43,292 nucleotides of DNA from Bacteroidales bacterium. Lineage in GTDB: Bacteria > Bacteroidota > Bacteroidia > Bacteroidales > UBA932. The stretch is from NCBI GenBank assembly GCA_017962705.1, contig JAGCUV010000045.1, positions 1 to 43,292 on the forward strand, in the 5' to 3' direction. Each line of letters begins with the position of its first letter. Position 1 is the stretch's first letter. The notes beneath the pieces are model-generated. The model was not told where the DNA came from. It saw only the letters and a program-made list of their open reading frames with translations, and made no database searches. Both the position numbers and the translations under genes were made by a program. Below, piece after piece: positions 34,723 to 43,292 of this stretch.

Positions 34723-34863
34723 TTTTACACTTTTAATCAATCGCAAAGGTATTGCTTTGCAATGAGGCTAATTTGGACAATCGTGCAAATATTTTACACT
34801 TTCGTCCAATAAAGACAAGGGGGCGAATTTTTGAGCAAAAACCTTTGATTTTTAGTCAAAAGG
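34723..34863. promoter_or_regulatory. Divergent control region between the PUL operon and its regulator gene
   Basis: The direct repeat TTTTACACTTT occurs at 34723-34733 and 34792-34802, 69 bp apart. An imperfect palindrome TTGGAC...GTCCAA spans about 34773-34809, with inner GTG/CAC symmetry. A third, CCTTTGA...TCAAAAGG, lies at 34842-34863. Hybrid two-component regulators bind such repeats upstream of the operons they activate, so these are candidate sites for the regulator encoded at 34874. Binding itself is inferred. Confidence 0.5.
34744..34751 (-). promoter_or_regulatory. -7 element of the PUL operon
   Basis: The minus strand reads TACCTTTG, a perfect -7 element, 45 bases before the start of the 47-residue peptide. 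No good -33 element is visible, consistent with dependence on an activator. Confidence 0.55.
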
Positions 34864-34873
34864 CACTATATTA

Positions 34874-37800
34874 GTGGGCGTGAAACGGTTTTACGTCATA
34901 TTTTGCCTGTTTTCGCTCGCTCTTGGGCCGCATCTGTACGCCAAGCCGTACTTTCGGCATTTTGGCGCGCAGGAGGGGCTTTTGAGCCCCAACGTACTGT
35001 CCGTCTGCCAGGATTCGCTGGGGCGCATCTGGTTCGGAACGGAAAACGGAGCGTGCTACTACGACGGGGATATGCACATCGTGCAGGGCGTGGGCGAAGT
35101 GTCCCGGCTTTTGTGCGACGCGAAGGGCGTCGTATGGTACCTGTCGGAGGGAAGCCTCTACCGCTGCTTGGCGTCGCAGACAGAGCCGCAAGCGGTACTG
35201 CCAGGCGAGGCCGACGCTTTCTGCCTGGCAAATGGCGTTCTGCACGTAGCCAGCGGCTATCAAGATTTGTACTGGAATGTGGAAACCCAGTCCTTGTCCC
35301 CGCATCGCCAACTTCCTTTTGACAACGTGCGCGGCATATGCGTGGATACGCGCGGGAATACCTGGATTACCTGCCCGCAGGGATTAGTGTTCTGCCCCCC
35401 CCTACAGAACAAGCATTATTCCATCATCAGCACGATAGGCGATTTAGGCACTCTCTTTGAGGCTTCCGACGGCAGGATATGGGTCGGTAGTCTTCGCAGC
35501 GGAGCCCTTTGTGTGCAAAACGATGGCTCCATCATCCGATACACGGTGGACACCCACGGCGACAAAGGCTTCCCCAGCGACAACATCCGCTCTTTCGCAG
35601 AGTCTTCTTCAGGAATTATCTGGATGGGAACCTTCCGAGGGTTGTGCCGGTTCGAGCCGTCCAGCGGACAGTTCTCCGTCTTTCGACGGGAAGAAAGGGA
35701 AGGCGGACTGAACAGTTCCTCCATCCATAGTCTTTTGAAGGACCGGGACAACTTGCTTTGGGCCGGCACCTATTATGGCGGCGTCCATTTCTTCGACACC
35801 CGACCGGGCGCCATGTCGTTCTATCCCGAGTCTCCGGATGAGGGCCTCTCCCATTCCGTGGTAGGCCATCTTGCCAAGGCCGGGAACAATGGCGTATGGA
35901 TTTGCACGGAAGGCGGCGGACTGAACCGGCTGGAAGGAGAACGAATCGTCCGTTTCGACGCGCAGCCTTTTACCAATGTCAAATGGGTGGACATTTGTCC
36001 GGAACGAAATTGCATGTGGATAGCAACCCAACCTACCGGGCTCTATCGAATGGATTTGGGACGAAAGCAGTTCTACAAAGTCACGCCCACCTCGGCTTCC
36101 AGCCCCCTGTCCGTCGTCAATATGGTCTTGCACCACGGGAAGGAACTCTTTCTCTCAACCGAGGACGGGGTGTATGTCCATTCCCTGGAGCATCATACCG
36201 ACTCCCTGCTCTACCCCCAGACCGGAGGCGCCCGATATGTTCACGAAATGATTGTCGGGAACGAACTCTGGCTGGCTTCGTCCGAGATAGTCGTATTCGA
36301 TCTGGAAACGAAACAACTGCGCGCCCAATATCCTGTTTGGGACGGAGAGACATCCGCAAGACCGATGCGTTTGCTGGCTACAAGGGAGGGCCGCATCTAC
36401 GCGTCGACTTTCGGGCACGGGCTGTACAGGTTGCAGGACGGTCGTTTTGTCCCTTTCGTCGACCGGGATGTCCAGTTGAACGCCAATGGCTACCAACTCG
36501 TGGAAGCGCCGGGCGGACAATTGCTGGTCTCCGGCGAGAAAGGTATCCAACTGTTGGACAGACACGGAGGACATATCCGCTCCTGGCTGCCGGGACAAGA
36601 CCTGCCGCTGGAATCCTTGGTTCGGGACAGCGGCCTGTTGTTGACGGCGGACGGAACCGTTTATGCCGGCGGGACCAACGGATTGGTATCGTTCCGCCTC
36701 TCCCCGGAATCCGGGAAGGACGTTGAAGACATCTATTTCTCGGAATTGTTCGTTGACGGAACGCCGATGTCCTTCCCCTCCGCCGACAAACTTGTTTTGA
36801 CGGGAAAACAAAACCAGATTGTCCTGGGATTTTCCTCACGCCATTACGTCACGGAACTGAACTGGGCCAACTATCAGTATCGCGTAAAAGGGCTCGACAA
36901 CGATTGGAAAGACTTAAGCGGACGTCACTTGCAAGTAGAACAAGTTCTGCCGGGCAGCTACTTTTTTGAGCTTCGTCGGCGTAGCAGGCCCGAAGTGATG
37001 TGTTCACTCCAGATTGTTATCAAGGCCCCGTGGTACAACTCAACGGCCGCCTTTATCTTATACGCGCTGCTCCTTCTCTTTATCCTCTGGATGATATTCC
37101 GCAACATCCACCTGCACCGCGAATCCAAAAGAATCCAGGAACTGAACGAGACCAAACTTCGTTTTTTCACGACGGTGAGCCACGAACTGCGAAGTCCGCT
37201 CACCCTCATCATCGCCCAGATAGAATCCATCTTCCGCACATTCCATCTTCCGCCCCAAGTGACCCACAAGATGGACAAGATTATGTCGCAGGCCGAACAA
37301 ATGAACCAATTGGTCACAGAACTGATTGATTTCCGCAAGTTCGAGCAAGGACTTATTACACTGCATCTCTCTCCCACCTATGTCAATATGTTCGTCGGAG
37401 ATATCCTGGAAAAATTCCGGGAAATCGCCTCAGGAAAAGACATCGAGTTGGGAATGGTTCCCGATTCGTCGAATCCTATGGTATATATGGATGGTTTCCA
37501 TCTGCAGAAGGTCTTGATGAACCTTATCTTCAACGCGGTCAAATACACGCCGGCGGGCGGAAAAATCCAGTTGGCCGTAGAGTCGGATGAGAAGCAGGTG
37601 CACATTCATGTACGTGATACGGGTATCGGAATCGCCCCCGAGGAACAAGATAAAGTGTTCGAACGCTTCTACCAGAGCGCGCAGCCTGCCGACACGGTGA
37701 CGCAAGGCATACCCGGATCCGGAATCGGCCTGGCTTTGGCCAAGGATATCGCCAAGAAGCACCACGGCAATATAAGCGTGCAGAGCGAGCCGGGGAAAGG

Positions 37801-38656
37801 TTCGGACTTCACGCTCACACTGCCGAAGGGTACGGTGGCGTTTGCCGATGACAAGCAGATTGTCATTGCCCCGGAGCCGCATCCTGTCGAGGATTTTGGC
37901 AACGAGCGTCCCATCGCCGTAGTAGCCGAAGATAATTCACAAATGAGGGAGATTCTCAGGGAACTGTTCGAAATCCAGTATCGCGTACTATGCGCTACGG
38001 ACGGGAAGGAAGCCCTGGAACTGGTAAGACATGCCCGTCCGGACTTGGTGGTAAGCGATGTGATGATGCCCCGGCTGAGCGGTATTGAACTTTGCTCTGC
38101 CATCAAGAATACAGAGGAACTCCGGCACATTCCCGTCGTGTTGCTGACGGCTCTTGACCAAACGGAACAACAAATAGGGAGCCTCTTGAAAGGCGCCGAC
38201 GACTATATTGCCAAGCCCTTCAACTCCCGCCTGCTGCTAGCCCGATGCAACAACCTGGTCCGCTCCCACAGACGCGAACAGACGGTCCCGACGGTAGCCG
38301 AAAGCGAACTTTCCCTCAAGGCTACCAGCGAGGAAGATCAGGCATTTTTGGACAAATTGGGCGCCATCATTGAAGAAAACATTGACAATCCGGATTTGAA
38401 CAATAATCTGCTGGCGTCACTGATGAATATGAGCCGTTCCAGTTTTTACGACCGTTTCCGCCGCATCACCTCGGAAACCCCGAACAGTTACATCACCACC
38501 TACCGCCTGAAGAAAGCCTCGATTTTGCTCCGACAGGAGCCCAACAAGTCCATCGCCGAAATAGCGGAAACGCTGGGATTCAACACCCAGAATTATTTCT
38601 GCCGCCGCTTCAAGGAGCACTTTGGCGTATCCCCTTCGCAATATAGAACCATATAA
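34874..38656 (+). CDS. Hybrid two-component system sensor/regulator (HTCS)
   Basis: About 1260 residues from a GTG; a second GTG two codons on gives a cleaner signal peptide ('VKRFYVIFCLFSLALG'). The domains in order are: two seven-bladed periplasmic propellers (about 25-620, 'DSLGRIWFGTENG'-type repeats); a Y_Y_Y domain (about 640-715, 'WANYQYRVKGLDNDWKDL'); a membrane helix (about 720-740); HisKA with His 770 ('FFTTVSHELRSPLTL'); HATPase ('GSGIGLALAKDIAKKHHGNI'); a receiver with Asp 1062 ('VVSDVMMPRLSG'); and an AraC-type HTH ('SIAEIAETLGFNTQNYFCRR'). HTCSs sense oligosaccharides released by the PUL enzymes and activate the operon. It is divergent from the operon it presumably controls. Confidence 0.96.
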   Translation: MGVKRFYVIFCLFSLALGPHLYAKPYFRHFGAQEGLLSPNVLSVCQDSLGRIWFGTENGACYYDGDMHIVQGVGEVSRLLCDAKGVVWYLSEGSLYRCLASQTEPQAVLPGEADAFCLANGVLHVASGYQDLYWNVETQSLSPHRQLPFDNVRGICVDTRGNTWITCPQGLVFCPPLQNKHYSIISTIGDLGTLFEASDGRIWVGSLRSGALCVQNDGSIIRYTVDTHGDKGFPSDNIRSFAESSSGIIWMGTFRGLCRFEPSSGQFSVFRREEREGGLNSSSIHSLLKDRDNLLWAGTYYGGVHFFDTRPGAMSFYPESPDEGLSHSVVGHLAKAGNNGVWICTEGGGLNRLEGERIVRFDAQPFTNVKWVDICPERNCMWIATQPTGLYRMDLGRKQFYKVTPTSASSPLSVVNMVLHHGKELFLSTEDGVYVHSLEHHTDSLLYPQTGGARYVHEMIVGNELWLASSEIVVFDLETKQLRAQYPVWDGETSARPMRLLATREGRIYASTFGHGLYRLQDGRFVPFVDRDVQLNANGYQLVEAPGGQLLVSGEKGIQLLDRHGGHIRSWLPGQDLPLESLVRDSGLLLTADGTVYAGGTNGLVSFRLSPESGKDVEDIYFSELFVDGTPMSFPSADKLVLTGKQNQIVLGFSSRHYVTELNWANYQYRVKGLDNDWKDLSGRHLQVEQVLPGSYFFELRRRSRPEVMCSLQIVIKAPWYNSTAAFILYALLLLFILWMIFRNIHLHRESKRIQELNETKLRFFTTVSHELRSPLTLIIAQIESIFRTFHLPPQVTHKMDKIMSQAEQMNQLVTELIDFRKFEQGLITLHLSPTYVNMFVGDILEKFREIASGKDIELGMVPDSSNPMVYMDGFHLQKVLMNLIFNAVKYTPAGGKIQLAVESDEKQVHIHVRDTGIGIAPEEQDKVFERFYQSAQPADTVTQGIPGSGIGLALAKDIAKKHHGNISVQSEPGKGSDFTLTLPKGTVAFADDKQIVIAPEPHPVEDFGNERPIAVVAEDNSQMREILRELFEIQYRVLCATDGKEALELVRHARPDLVVSDVMMPRLSGIELCSAIKNTEELRHIPVVLLTALDQTEQQIGSLLKGADDYIAKPFNSRLLLARCNNLVRSHRREQTVPTVAESELSLKATSEEDQAFLDKLGAIIEENIDNPDLNNNLLASLMNMSRSSFYDRFRRITSETPNSYITTYRLKKASILLRQEPNKSIAEIAETLGFNTQNYFCRRFKEHFGVSPSQYRTI

Positions 38657-38667
38657 ATAATAACACT

Positions 38668-39993
38668 ATGCACAAATTTTTGTTTATCACCTCTCTTGCG
38701 CTCTTATCCTTTTCTTTGCAAGCGCAGAATTATTACGAACAAATTCGGCTGTCCATCAACAGCAAGGACGGCGTGTATCAGCCGGGAGACACCGTTAAAG
38801 TGAGCGCCCGCAGCCTGAGCGACTCCCCCGAAAGCATCCTGATGCAGACCATCAGTTACGACAAGGTCCTATCGGAAAAAGAAACGAGCCTTTCTGGTGA
38901 AGATCAGCTCATCTACTGTCAAGTGGCGGCCGAGCCCACATCCGTCATCATTAAAGTAAGTCCCGCTTCCGACCCCAAAGCCTTTACCTCCATCGGGTAC
39001 CTGGTATCTCCGGAGGCATTCAAGCCCGGATTCGAAACTCCTTCCGACCTCAAGGCGTTCTGGGATGCGGAACTCTCCAAAATGAGGGCGTTGAAGCCGG
39101 ATGTGAAAATTCTCCCGGCCGTGGGCGTGAGCGAGAAGGACGCCCAGGAATTCAACTGCTTCAAGATTGAAATCAACATGCCGGAAGGAAATCCATGCCG
39201 TGGCTATGTCGCCTACCCGCGCAACGCCGCCCCGGGCTCCCTGCCCATCTATCTGTTCCTCCATTCGGCGGGTGTCACCAAGCCTTGGAACCACGACAGA
39301 GCCTCGCAGGTCATTTCCCTCGCCAAAAAAGGATATCTGGCCGTTGACATCAACGCGCACGGCATGCTGGCCGACCAGCCCCAGGAGTACTATGACGCCT
39401 TGGATGCCGGCGAACTGTACAAATACTCCGGTCGCGCATTCACCAGCGTATCGGACTACTATTTCCACAATATGTACCTGAGAGACGTCCGGGGCCTGGA
39501 TTATGTGACCACGCTCCCCGTATGGGACGGCAAGCGCATCCTTGTCCACGGCGAAAGCCAGGGCGGCGGACAAGCACTTGCGCTATCCGGCATAGACGAG
39601 CGCATTACACACTGCGTGGCCATCGTACCGGCGCTTACTGATATGGGCGGTTGTCTGGACGGAAGAAAGAGCGGCTGGCCGGGATGGGCCAATAAAAAGG
39701 TTGCCGACACCCCTCTGGGAAAATCTGTGTTACCCTACCACGACGGCGCCCTGCTCGTATCCCTATTCAAGGGGAAACTGTATTTGGAAGCCGGCAATGC
39801 CGACTTCACCTGTGACCCGGCTTGCGTTAGCGCGGGGATGAACAATGCTTCGCAGGCGGCGTCCAAGACCATCGTTTTCTACCCTTCGCGTCCTCATACC
39901 ACCTCCGCCATGGGCCCCTTGAAGAAAGAATGGGAAGAAGCCGTTATGCCCGGCCGAAACGCATTCTTCGACGCCTGCCTTTCCAACAAATAG
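38668..39993 (+). CDS. Secreted acetyl esterase, CE7/cephalosporin-C deacetylase-like
   Basis: A 441-residue alpha/beta hydrolase with signal peptide ('LLSFSLQAQN') and an N-terminal beta-sandwich (about 20-110). The hydrolase domain contains 'GYVAYPRNAAPGSLPIYLFL', the nucleophile Ser 297 in 'VHGESQGGGQALAL', a probable acid in 'GNADFTCDPACVSAG' and the histidine in 'YPSRPHTTSAM'. This is the arrangement of acetyl xylan/cephalosporin deacetylases (AXE1/CE7). It lies 11 bp after the HTCS gene, so the two are probably co-transcribed. Acetyl removal is not needed for vertebrate chondroitin, which hints at an O-acetylated glycan or an unrelated role. Confidence 0.85.
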   Translation: MHKFLFITSLALLSFSLQAQNYYEQIRLSINSKDGVYQPGDTVKVSARSLSDSPESILMQTISYDKVLSEKETSLSGEDQLIYCQVAAEPTSVIIKVSPASDPKAFTSIGYLVSPEAFKPGFETPSDLKAFWDAELSKMRALKPDVKILPAVGVSEKDAQEFNCFKIEINMPEGNPCRGYVAYPRNAAPGSLPIYLFLHSAGVTKPWNHDRASQVISLAKKGYLAVDINAHGMLADQPQEYYDALDAGELYKYSGRAFTSVSDYYFHNMYLRDVRGLDYVTTLPVWDGKRILVHGESQGGGQALALSGIDERITHCVAIVPALTDMGGCLDGRKSGWPGWANKKVADTPLGKSVLPYHDGALLVSLFKGKLYLEAGNADFTCDPACVSAGMNNASQAASKTIVFYPSRPHTTSAMGPLKKEWEEAVMPGRNAFFDACLSNK

Positions 39994-40011
39994 ATTTCTC
40001 GATTTTTTCAC

Positions 40012-41694
40012 ATGAAAAGAATTTTATCCGTATTGCTGACCGCCATCCTGCTTCTGCCGGCGGGTTCCTGTCAAAAAGCCAAAGAGAAGGAAATTCCCGT
40101 GGCTTCCGTGAATTTGAACAAAGTATCGCTGTCTCTGCTTGTCGGAGAAACGGAAACCCTCACGGCCACGATTCTTCCGGAGAATGCCACAGATCAGGAA
40201 CTCAGGTGGGATAGCAGCGCGCCGGCGGTGGCAAGCGTCGAAAACGGCGTGGTAAGAGCCCTCTCCGAAGGCACGACAACCATTACCGTTCTTGCCAGCC
40301 GCAAGATGGCCAGTTGCACGGTCACCGTGAGCCAAAGGATTGTCAAGGTCACCTCGGTCGAACTGGACAAGACGGAGGTGAAATTGGACGAGGACGACCA
40401 CGTCACCCTCGTCGCCACCGTGTTCCCGGAAGACGCTACGGATAAAAGCGTGAGTTGGACCTCCTCCGACGAGGCCGTTGCAACGGTGGCCGGCGGTGTT
40501 GTCACCGCCGCCTCCGAAGGCAGCGCCACCATCACTGTCCGCACAAACGACGGCGGGTTCGAAGCCACCTGCGCCATTACGGTCATCCCCTACGCGGGCA
40601 TTGACTGCACTGGAAATCTGGAAGATTACGGGATGGATGAATTCCCCTATGAGCCTTCTCCCCTGGATTGGCCCGTCGAAGAACATTATGACACAACGCC
40701 TTGGCTGGCAACAAATTCGGAAGTGGAGTCATTTTTGGAAAATGTCACCTATACCGATACGGACTTCAGCGTCACCCATGTGACGGATTATGCCGGCGGT
40801 CCCGGCGAAGCCGACATTCCGCCCACCTATACCATCAGTTGGACGGCCCGGCCTCAAGCGGGCATCCTCTCGCTTCGCGTGTGGGAAGGAAACTGGAGCC
40901 GGGAATATTCTCTCGGGGTCGGAGCGACGCAAAAAAGCATCAGCAATCTGGTCCCGGGAAGAGAATACCAGTATGAGGTGAAATCCATCTCCAGCGGAAA
41001 ACCGCTGGCCAAGGGCTCCTTCATTACCAAAGGCCGCCTGCACCAGGTTTACTTCGAGCCCAAGGTGCGCAACGGCCGCGACTTGGGCGGATGGACAGGG
41101 CTCGGCGGCAAGAAGGTCGCCTACCGCAAACTCTACCGGGGCGGTCGCCTGGACGGCAGTTATCTGGGCAATACCGGCCGCAACGAGATGCTCGCCCTCG
41201 GCATCAAAGCAGAGATTGACCTTCGGGAAGAAGGCGTGGCCGCCAGCGAGTCTCCGCTGGGAAGCAGCATCGCCTTCTTCGCGCCCCTCCTTGAAGGTGG
41301 ATACGACTATATGGTCAAGGAGAATCCCGGAAAGGTGGCGGCTTGTTTCACTTTCATCGTCAACTGCCTGCGGGACAACAAACCCGTTTACTTCCACTGC
41401 GCGGCCGGACGCGACCGCACGGGCACGCTGGCCTCCATCCTGCTGGGCGTATTGGGCGTCAGCGAAAGCGACATCTCGAAAGATTACGAACTCACCTACT
41501 TCGCCCCCGCATACTGGAGCCTGCTCAATGGAGAATACCAACACTCCCGTACGTCATACGGATTCAGATGCATCTTCAACACGCTGAAAGAAACCGGTGA
41601 GAGCGCCTTCGCGCAGCAGGTTCAGAAACTCTTTCTGGACAATGGCGTAAGCCAGAAAGACATCGACGACTTCCGCGCCATCATGTTGGAATAA
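40012..41694 (+). CDS. Lipoprotein with two Ig-like (Big_2) domains and a tyrosine-phosphatase-like domain
   Basis: A 560-residue lipoprotein (lipobox 'LPAGSC', Cys 20). It has two bacterial Ig-like domains (about 30-110 and 112-195; 'TATILPENATDQELRWDSSA' and 'VATVFPEDATDKSVSWTSSD'), a fibronectin-like segment (about 230-340), and a C-terminal phosphatase of the Y_phosphatase3 type ('RNGRDLGGW' to residue 555). The catalytic P-loop is 'HCAAGRDRTGT' with Cys 463, matching HCx5R[T/S], and 'EIDLREEG' is also present. It is surface or periplasmic, so its substrate is extracellular: a phosphorylated glycan, phytate-like compound or protein. It lies 18 bp after the esterase gene. Confidence 0.85.
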   Translation: MKRILSVLLTAILLLPAGSCQKAKEKEIPVASVNLNKVSLSLLVGETETLTATILPENATDQELRWDSSAPAVASVENGVVRALSEGTTTITVLASRKMASCTVTVSQRIVKVTSVELDKTEVKLDEDDHVTLVATVFPEDATDKSVSWTSSDEAVATVAGGVVTAASEGSATITVRTNDGGFEATCAITVIPYAGIDCTGNLEDYGMDEFPYEPSPLDWPVEEHYDTTPWLATNSEVESFLENVTYTDTDFSVTHVTDYAGGPGEADIPPTYTISWTARPQAGILSLRVWEGNWSREYSLGVGATQKSISNLVPGREYQYEVKSISSGKPLAKGSFITKGRLHQVYFEPKVRNGRDLGGWTGLGGKKVAYRKLYRGGRLDGSYLGNTGRNEMLALGIKAEIDLREEGVAASESPLGSSIAFFAPLLEGGYDYMVKENPGKVAACFTFIVNCLRDNKPVYFHCAAGRDRTGTLASILLGVLGVSESDISKDYELTYFAPAYWSLLNGEYQHSRTSYGFRCIFNTLKETGESAFAQQVQKLFLDNGVSQKDIDDFRAIMLE

Positions 41695-41702
41695 CTCTCA
41701 TT

Positions 41703-43052
41703 CTATAAGAGTGGCGTCATATAGAGAGGTAAAAATACCAGGCCATCTTTGATTTCCACATCTTTGGAGTGTAGAATATAGGGCGTAGAAAGATACTGAC
41801 CGAACTTCTTGATACATTTATTCATTGAGGTGAGGGTATAATGGGTGCTACTCTTGACCTCGATGGGAGAAATGTTATGGCGGGATGTGACTACTTTTTC
41901 CTGAATGAGGAAATCTATCTGCATGCGACCGTCAGCATCTTCTTTATCGACGCTAAAATAGAAGAAAAGGTCACTGCCTGTAGCCTTGAGCATCTGGGCT
42001 ACGATGTTCTCTACCAACATGCCCTCATTGACTTCCAATTTGTCAAACATCAGTTTCTGGTATATCTCATTTGTAACAATACCTCGAGCACCGAAAGCCA
42101 GGGAGATTAGGAGGCCGGTATCACAAAAATAGCACTTGAGGGCAGTACGGTCCTCATTGAGTTGCAGACCAATGTTTGGAGCCGTAGTATTGTAGCAGAT
42201 GTTGGCCAATCTGGCATCTTCCAGCCAGAAAAAGGCGCTATCGTACTCTCGCATCCGGGCTTCATCTTTTAAGGCTGCCAGGACAAATTTCTTCTCTTTC
42301 TTCTGCAACTGACCAGGAATGGCATCATAGATAGCAGAAATACGGGCCGTAAGTCCGCCAGCGTACTTCTTAATGTCGTTCTTATATAAGCGCAGAATCT
42401 GACGCTTGATAGCATCAACTCTATTAAAATCACGTGAGGCCGCATATTCGGCCACAGCCTGTGGCATGCCTCCGACTATGAGATACTGGCGGAAATAGTG
42501 CATGGCTTCGCGATGGAAATCTCCCATCGGCTGACGCTTTTCGAACCGACTTTGGATGTATGGCATCAGGACCTCGTTACCCATAGCCCAAAGAAACTCC
42601 TCAAAGTCCATGGGGAACATATCAATACCATCCTCCTCGGAAGGAATGACGATGTTCTCAACATTCTTCTTAATGGAGATGAGAGAACCGGTCTCAATAT
42701 AGTCGAAGCGATGATCCTGCACCAAGGCCTTGATGGCCTCGCGAGCACGGGGACATTTCTGAACTTCGTCAAAGATAATGAGAGATTTTCGCGGCGTAAG
42801 ACGCTTCTTGTAATGGAGTTGGATATTCTGAAGAAGCGTATCGACATCTTCCAGATACTCATCGAACCAATCCTTGACACGCCCGGGCGCCTTACTGAAG
42901 TCGATGAGAATATAAGATTCATATTCATTGCGCGCGAATTCTTCTGCAATCCAACTCTTTCCAATACGCCGTGCTCCCTCAATCAAAAGGGCCGTTTCGC
43001 CGTTTTTCTCCTGCTTCCACTGAAGCAATCTATCGTAAATTTTTCGTCTCAT
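41703..43052 (-). CDS. AAA ATPase with DUF4143 C-terminus (copy 3, PD-(D/E)XK-like end)
   Basis: A 449-residue protein from the ATG at 43050-43052; a TTG start five codons earlier is less likely. Walker A is 'EGARRIGKSW', Walker B 'LIIFDEVQKCPRAREAI', sensor-like 'YIETGSLIS', then 'MDFEEFLWAM' and 'YLIVGGMPQAVAEY'. The C-terminal DUF4143 has 'LEVNEGMLVENIVAQML' and 'QIDFLI....ISPIEVKSS', again a D...ExK nuclease-like arrangement. It is a different subfamily from the other two ATPases but has the same plan. It is AT-rich and convergent with the phosphatase gene 8 bp away. Function unknown. Confidence 0.88.
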   Translation of the reverse strand: MRRKIYDRLLQWKQEKNGETALLIEGARRIGKSWIAEEFARNEYESYILIDFSKAPGRVKDWFDEYLEDVDTLLQNIQLHYKKRLTPRKSLIIFDEVQKCPRAREAIKALVQDHRFDYIETGSLISIKKNVENIVIPSEEDGIDMFPMDFEEFLWAMGNEVLMPYIQSRFEKRQPMGDFHREAMHYFRQYLIVGGMPQAVAEYAASRDFNRVDAIKRQILRLYKNDIKKYAGGLTARISAIYDAIPGQLQKKEKKFVLAALKDEARMREYDSAFFWLEDARLANICYNTTAPNIGLQLNEDRTALKCYFCDTGLLISLAFGARGIVTNEIYQKLMFDKLEVNEGMLVENIVAQMLKATGSDLFFYFSVDKEDADGRMQIDFLIQEKVVTSRHNISPIEVKSSTHYTLTSMNKCIKKFGQYLSTPYILHSKDVEIKDGLVFLPLYMTPLL

Positions 43053-43132
43053 ATTCACCTTTTCCAATGTTTAGACGGGGGCAAATATACACCTTTTCTA
43101 GATTTTTAACAAGAGCAATTATACACCTTTTC
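43052..43132 (-). repeat. Three direct repeats, exact 34-bp period, over the start and promoter of ATPase copy 3
   Basis: On the minus strand GAAAAGGTGTATA occurs at 43120-43132 and 43086-43098. A variant, GAAAAGGTGAATA, is at 43052-43064. The spacing is 34 bp each time. The gene-proximal copy contains the ribosome-binding site and touches the ATG; the middle one overlaps the -7 element. A protein binding the repeats would control both transcription and translation starts. Confidence 0.8.
43082..43089 (-). promoter_or_regulatory. -7 element of ATPase copy 3
   Basis: The minus strand reads TATATTTG, perfect, 30 bases before the ATG and overlapping the middle 34-bp repeat. Confidence 0.6.
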
Positions 43133-43167
43133 GCGATTTTTACGCTCAAGACTGTACCGCGCGCGAG

Positions 43168-43260
43168 AAGTAGACACGAAAAGATTTTTTCGTTAATACT
43201 TATTTTCGAAAGTAGACACCGGTAAAGTTTTTCCTGCATCTGGTTTTACAAAAGTAGACA
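43168..43260 (-). repeat. Three direct repeats, exact 42-bp period, upstream of ATPase copy 3
   Basis: TGTCTACTT (minus strand) begins three times, at the complements of 43252-43260, 43210-43218 and 43168-43176, exactly 42 bp apart (four helical turns). The two distal copies continue as TTG/TCG, giving TACTTTTG in one, itself a perfect -7 element. The segments between copies are unrelated except for being A/T-rich. The series may continue past the right edge. Confidence 0.75.
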
Positions 43261-43292
43261 TTTTTCAACGATTTTCAAGATTTTCTTTTTCA

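Overview
The window is chromosomal DNA from a Bacteroidota (Bacteroidales-type) bacterium, probably from a gut or rumen. The evidence is a SusC/SusD pair, a hybrid two-component regulator, Bacteroides-style promoters (-7 TAnnTTTG) before many genes, Tra remnants of a Bacteroides conjugative transposon and a DUF2795-type small protein. Most genes are GC-rich. Three AAA ATPase genes and their upstream DNA are visibly AT-richer.

Layout. 1-3.1 kb: start of a PrsW-like protease, an ATPase-nuclease gene with an upstream repeat array, mannose-6-phosphate isomerase, a hairpin-rich intergenic repeat and tRNA-Ser(UGA). 3.2-6.8 kb: guaB and a uracil/xanthine permease facing folE. 6.9-7.3 kb: a DUF2795-type gene broken by one in-frame stop between an intact promoter and terminator. 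7.4-8.7 kb: an ECF sigma factor operon with two membrane proteins. 8.9-9.6 kb: decayed traM/traN of a conjugative transposon. 9.7-12 kb: two nucleotide-salvage lipoproteins, an HdeD-like protein and a DUF6122-like membrane protein. 12-14.9 kb: a secreted beta-helix protein and a secreted Gfo/Idh/MocA oxidoreductase. 14.9-16.5 kb: a second ATPase-nuclease with its repeat array.

16.5-41.7 kb is a polysaccharide utilization locus (PUL). One long minus-strand operon encodes a 47-residue peptide, a fimbrillin/beta-helix lipoprotein, a GH88 unsaturated glucuronyl hydrolase, a PL8 chondroitinase ABC-type lyase, SusC, SusD, a DUF5017-type surface lipoprotein, a DUF4988/DUF4955 beta-helix protein and two more beta-helix proteins. 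A divergent plus-strand unit encodes the hybrid two-component regulator, a CE7-type esterase and an Ig-like/tyrosine-phosphatase lipoprotein. The PL8 residues and GH88 point to chondroitin, dermatan or hyaluronan: lyases cut outside, SusCD imports the oligosaccharides, GH88 removes the unsaturated uronic acid and the sensor responds to products. No sulfatase is present in the window.

41.7-43.3 kb: a third ATPase-nuclease (DUF4143 type) with two further repeat series. The least explained feature is shared by the three ATPase-nuclease genes: each has its own unrelated short repeat, reiterated upstream with exact periods of 52, 53, and 42 and 34 bp. Three of these four periods are close to whole helical turns.
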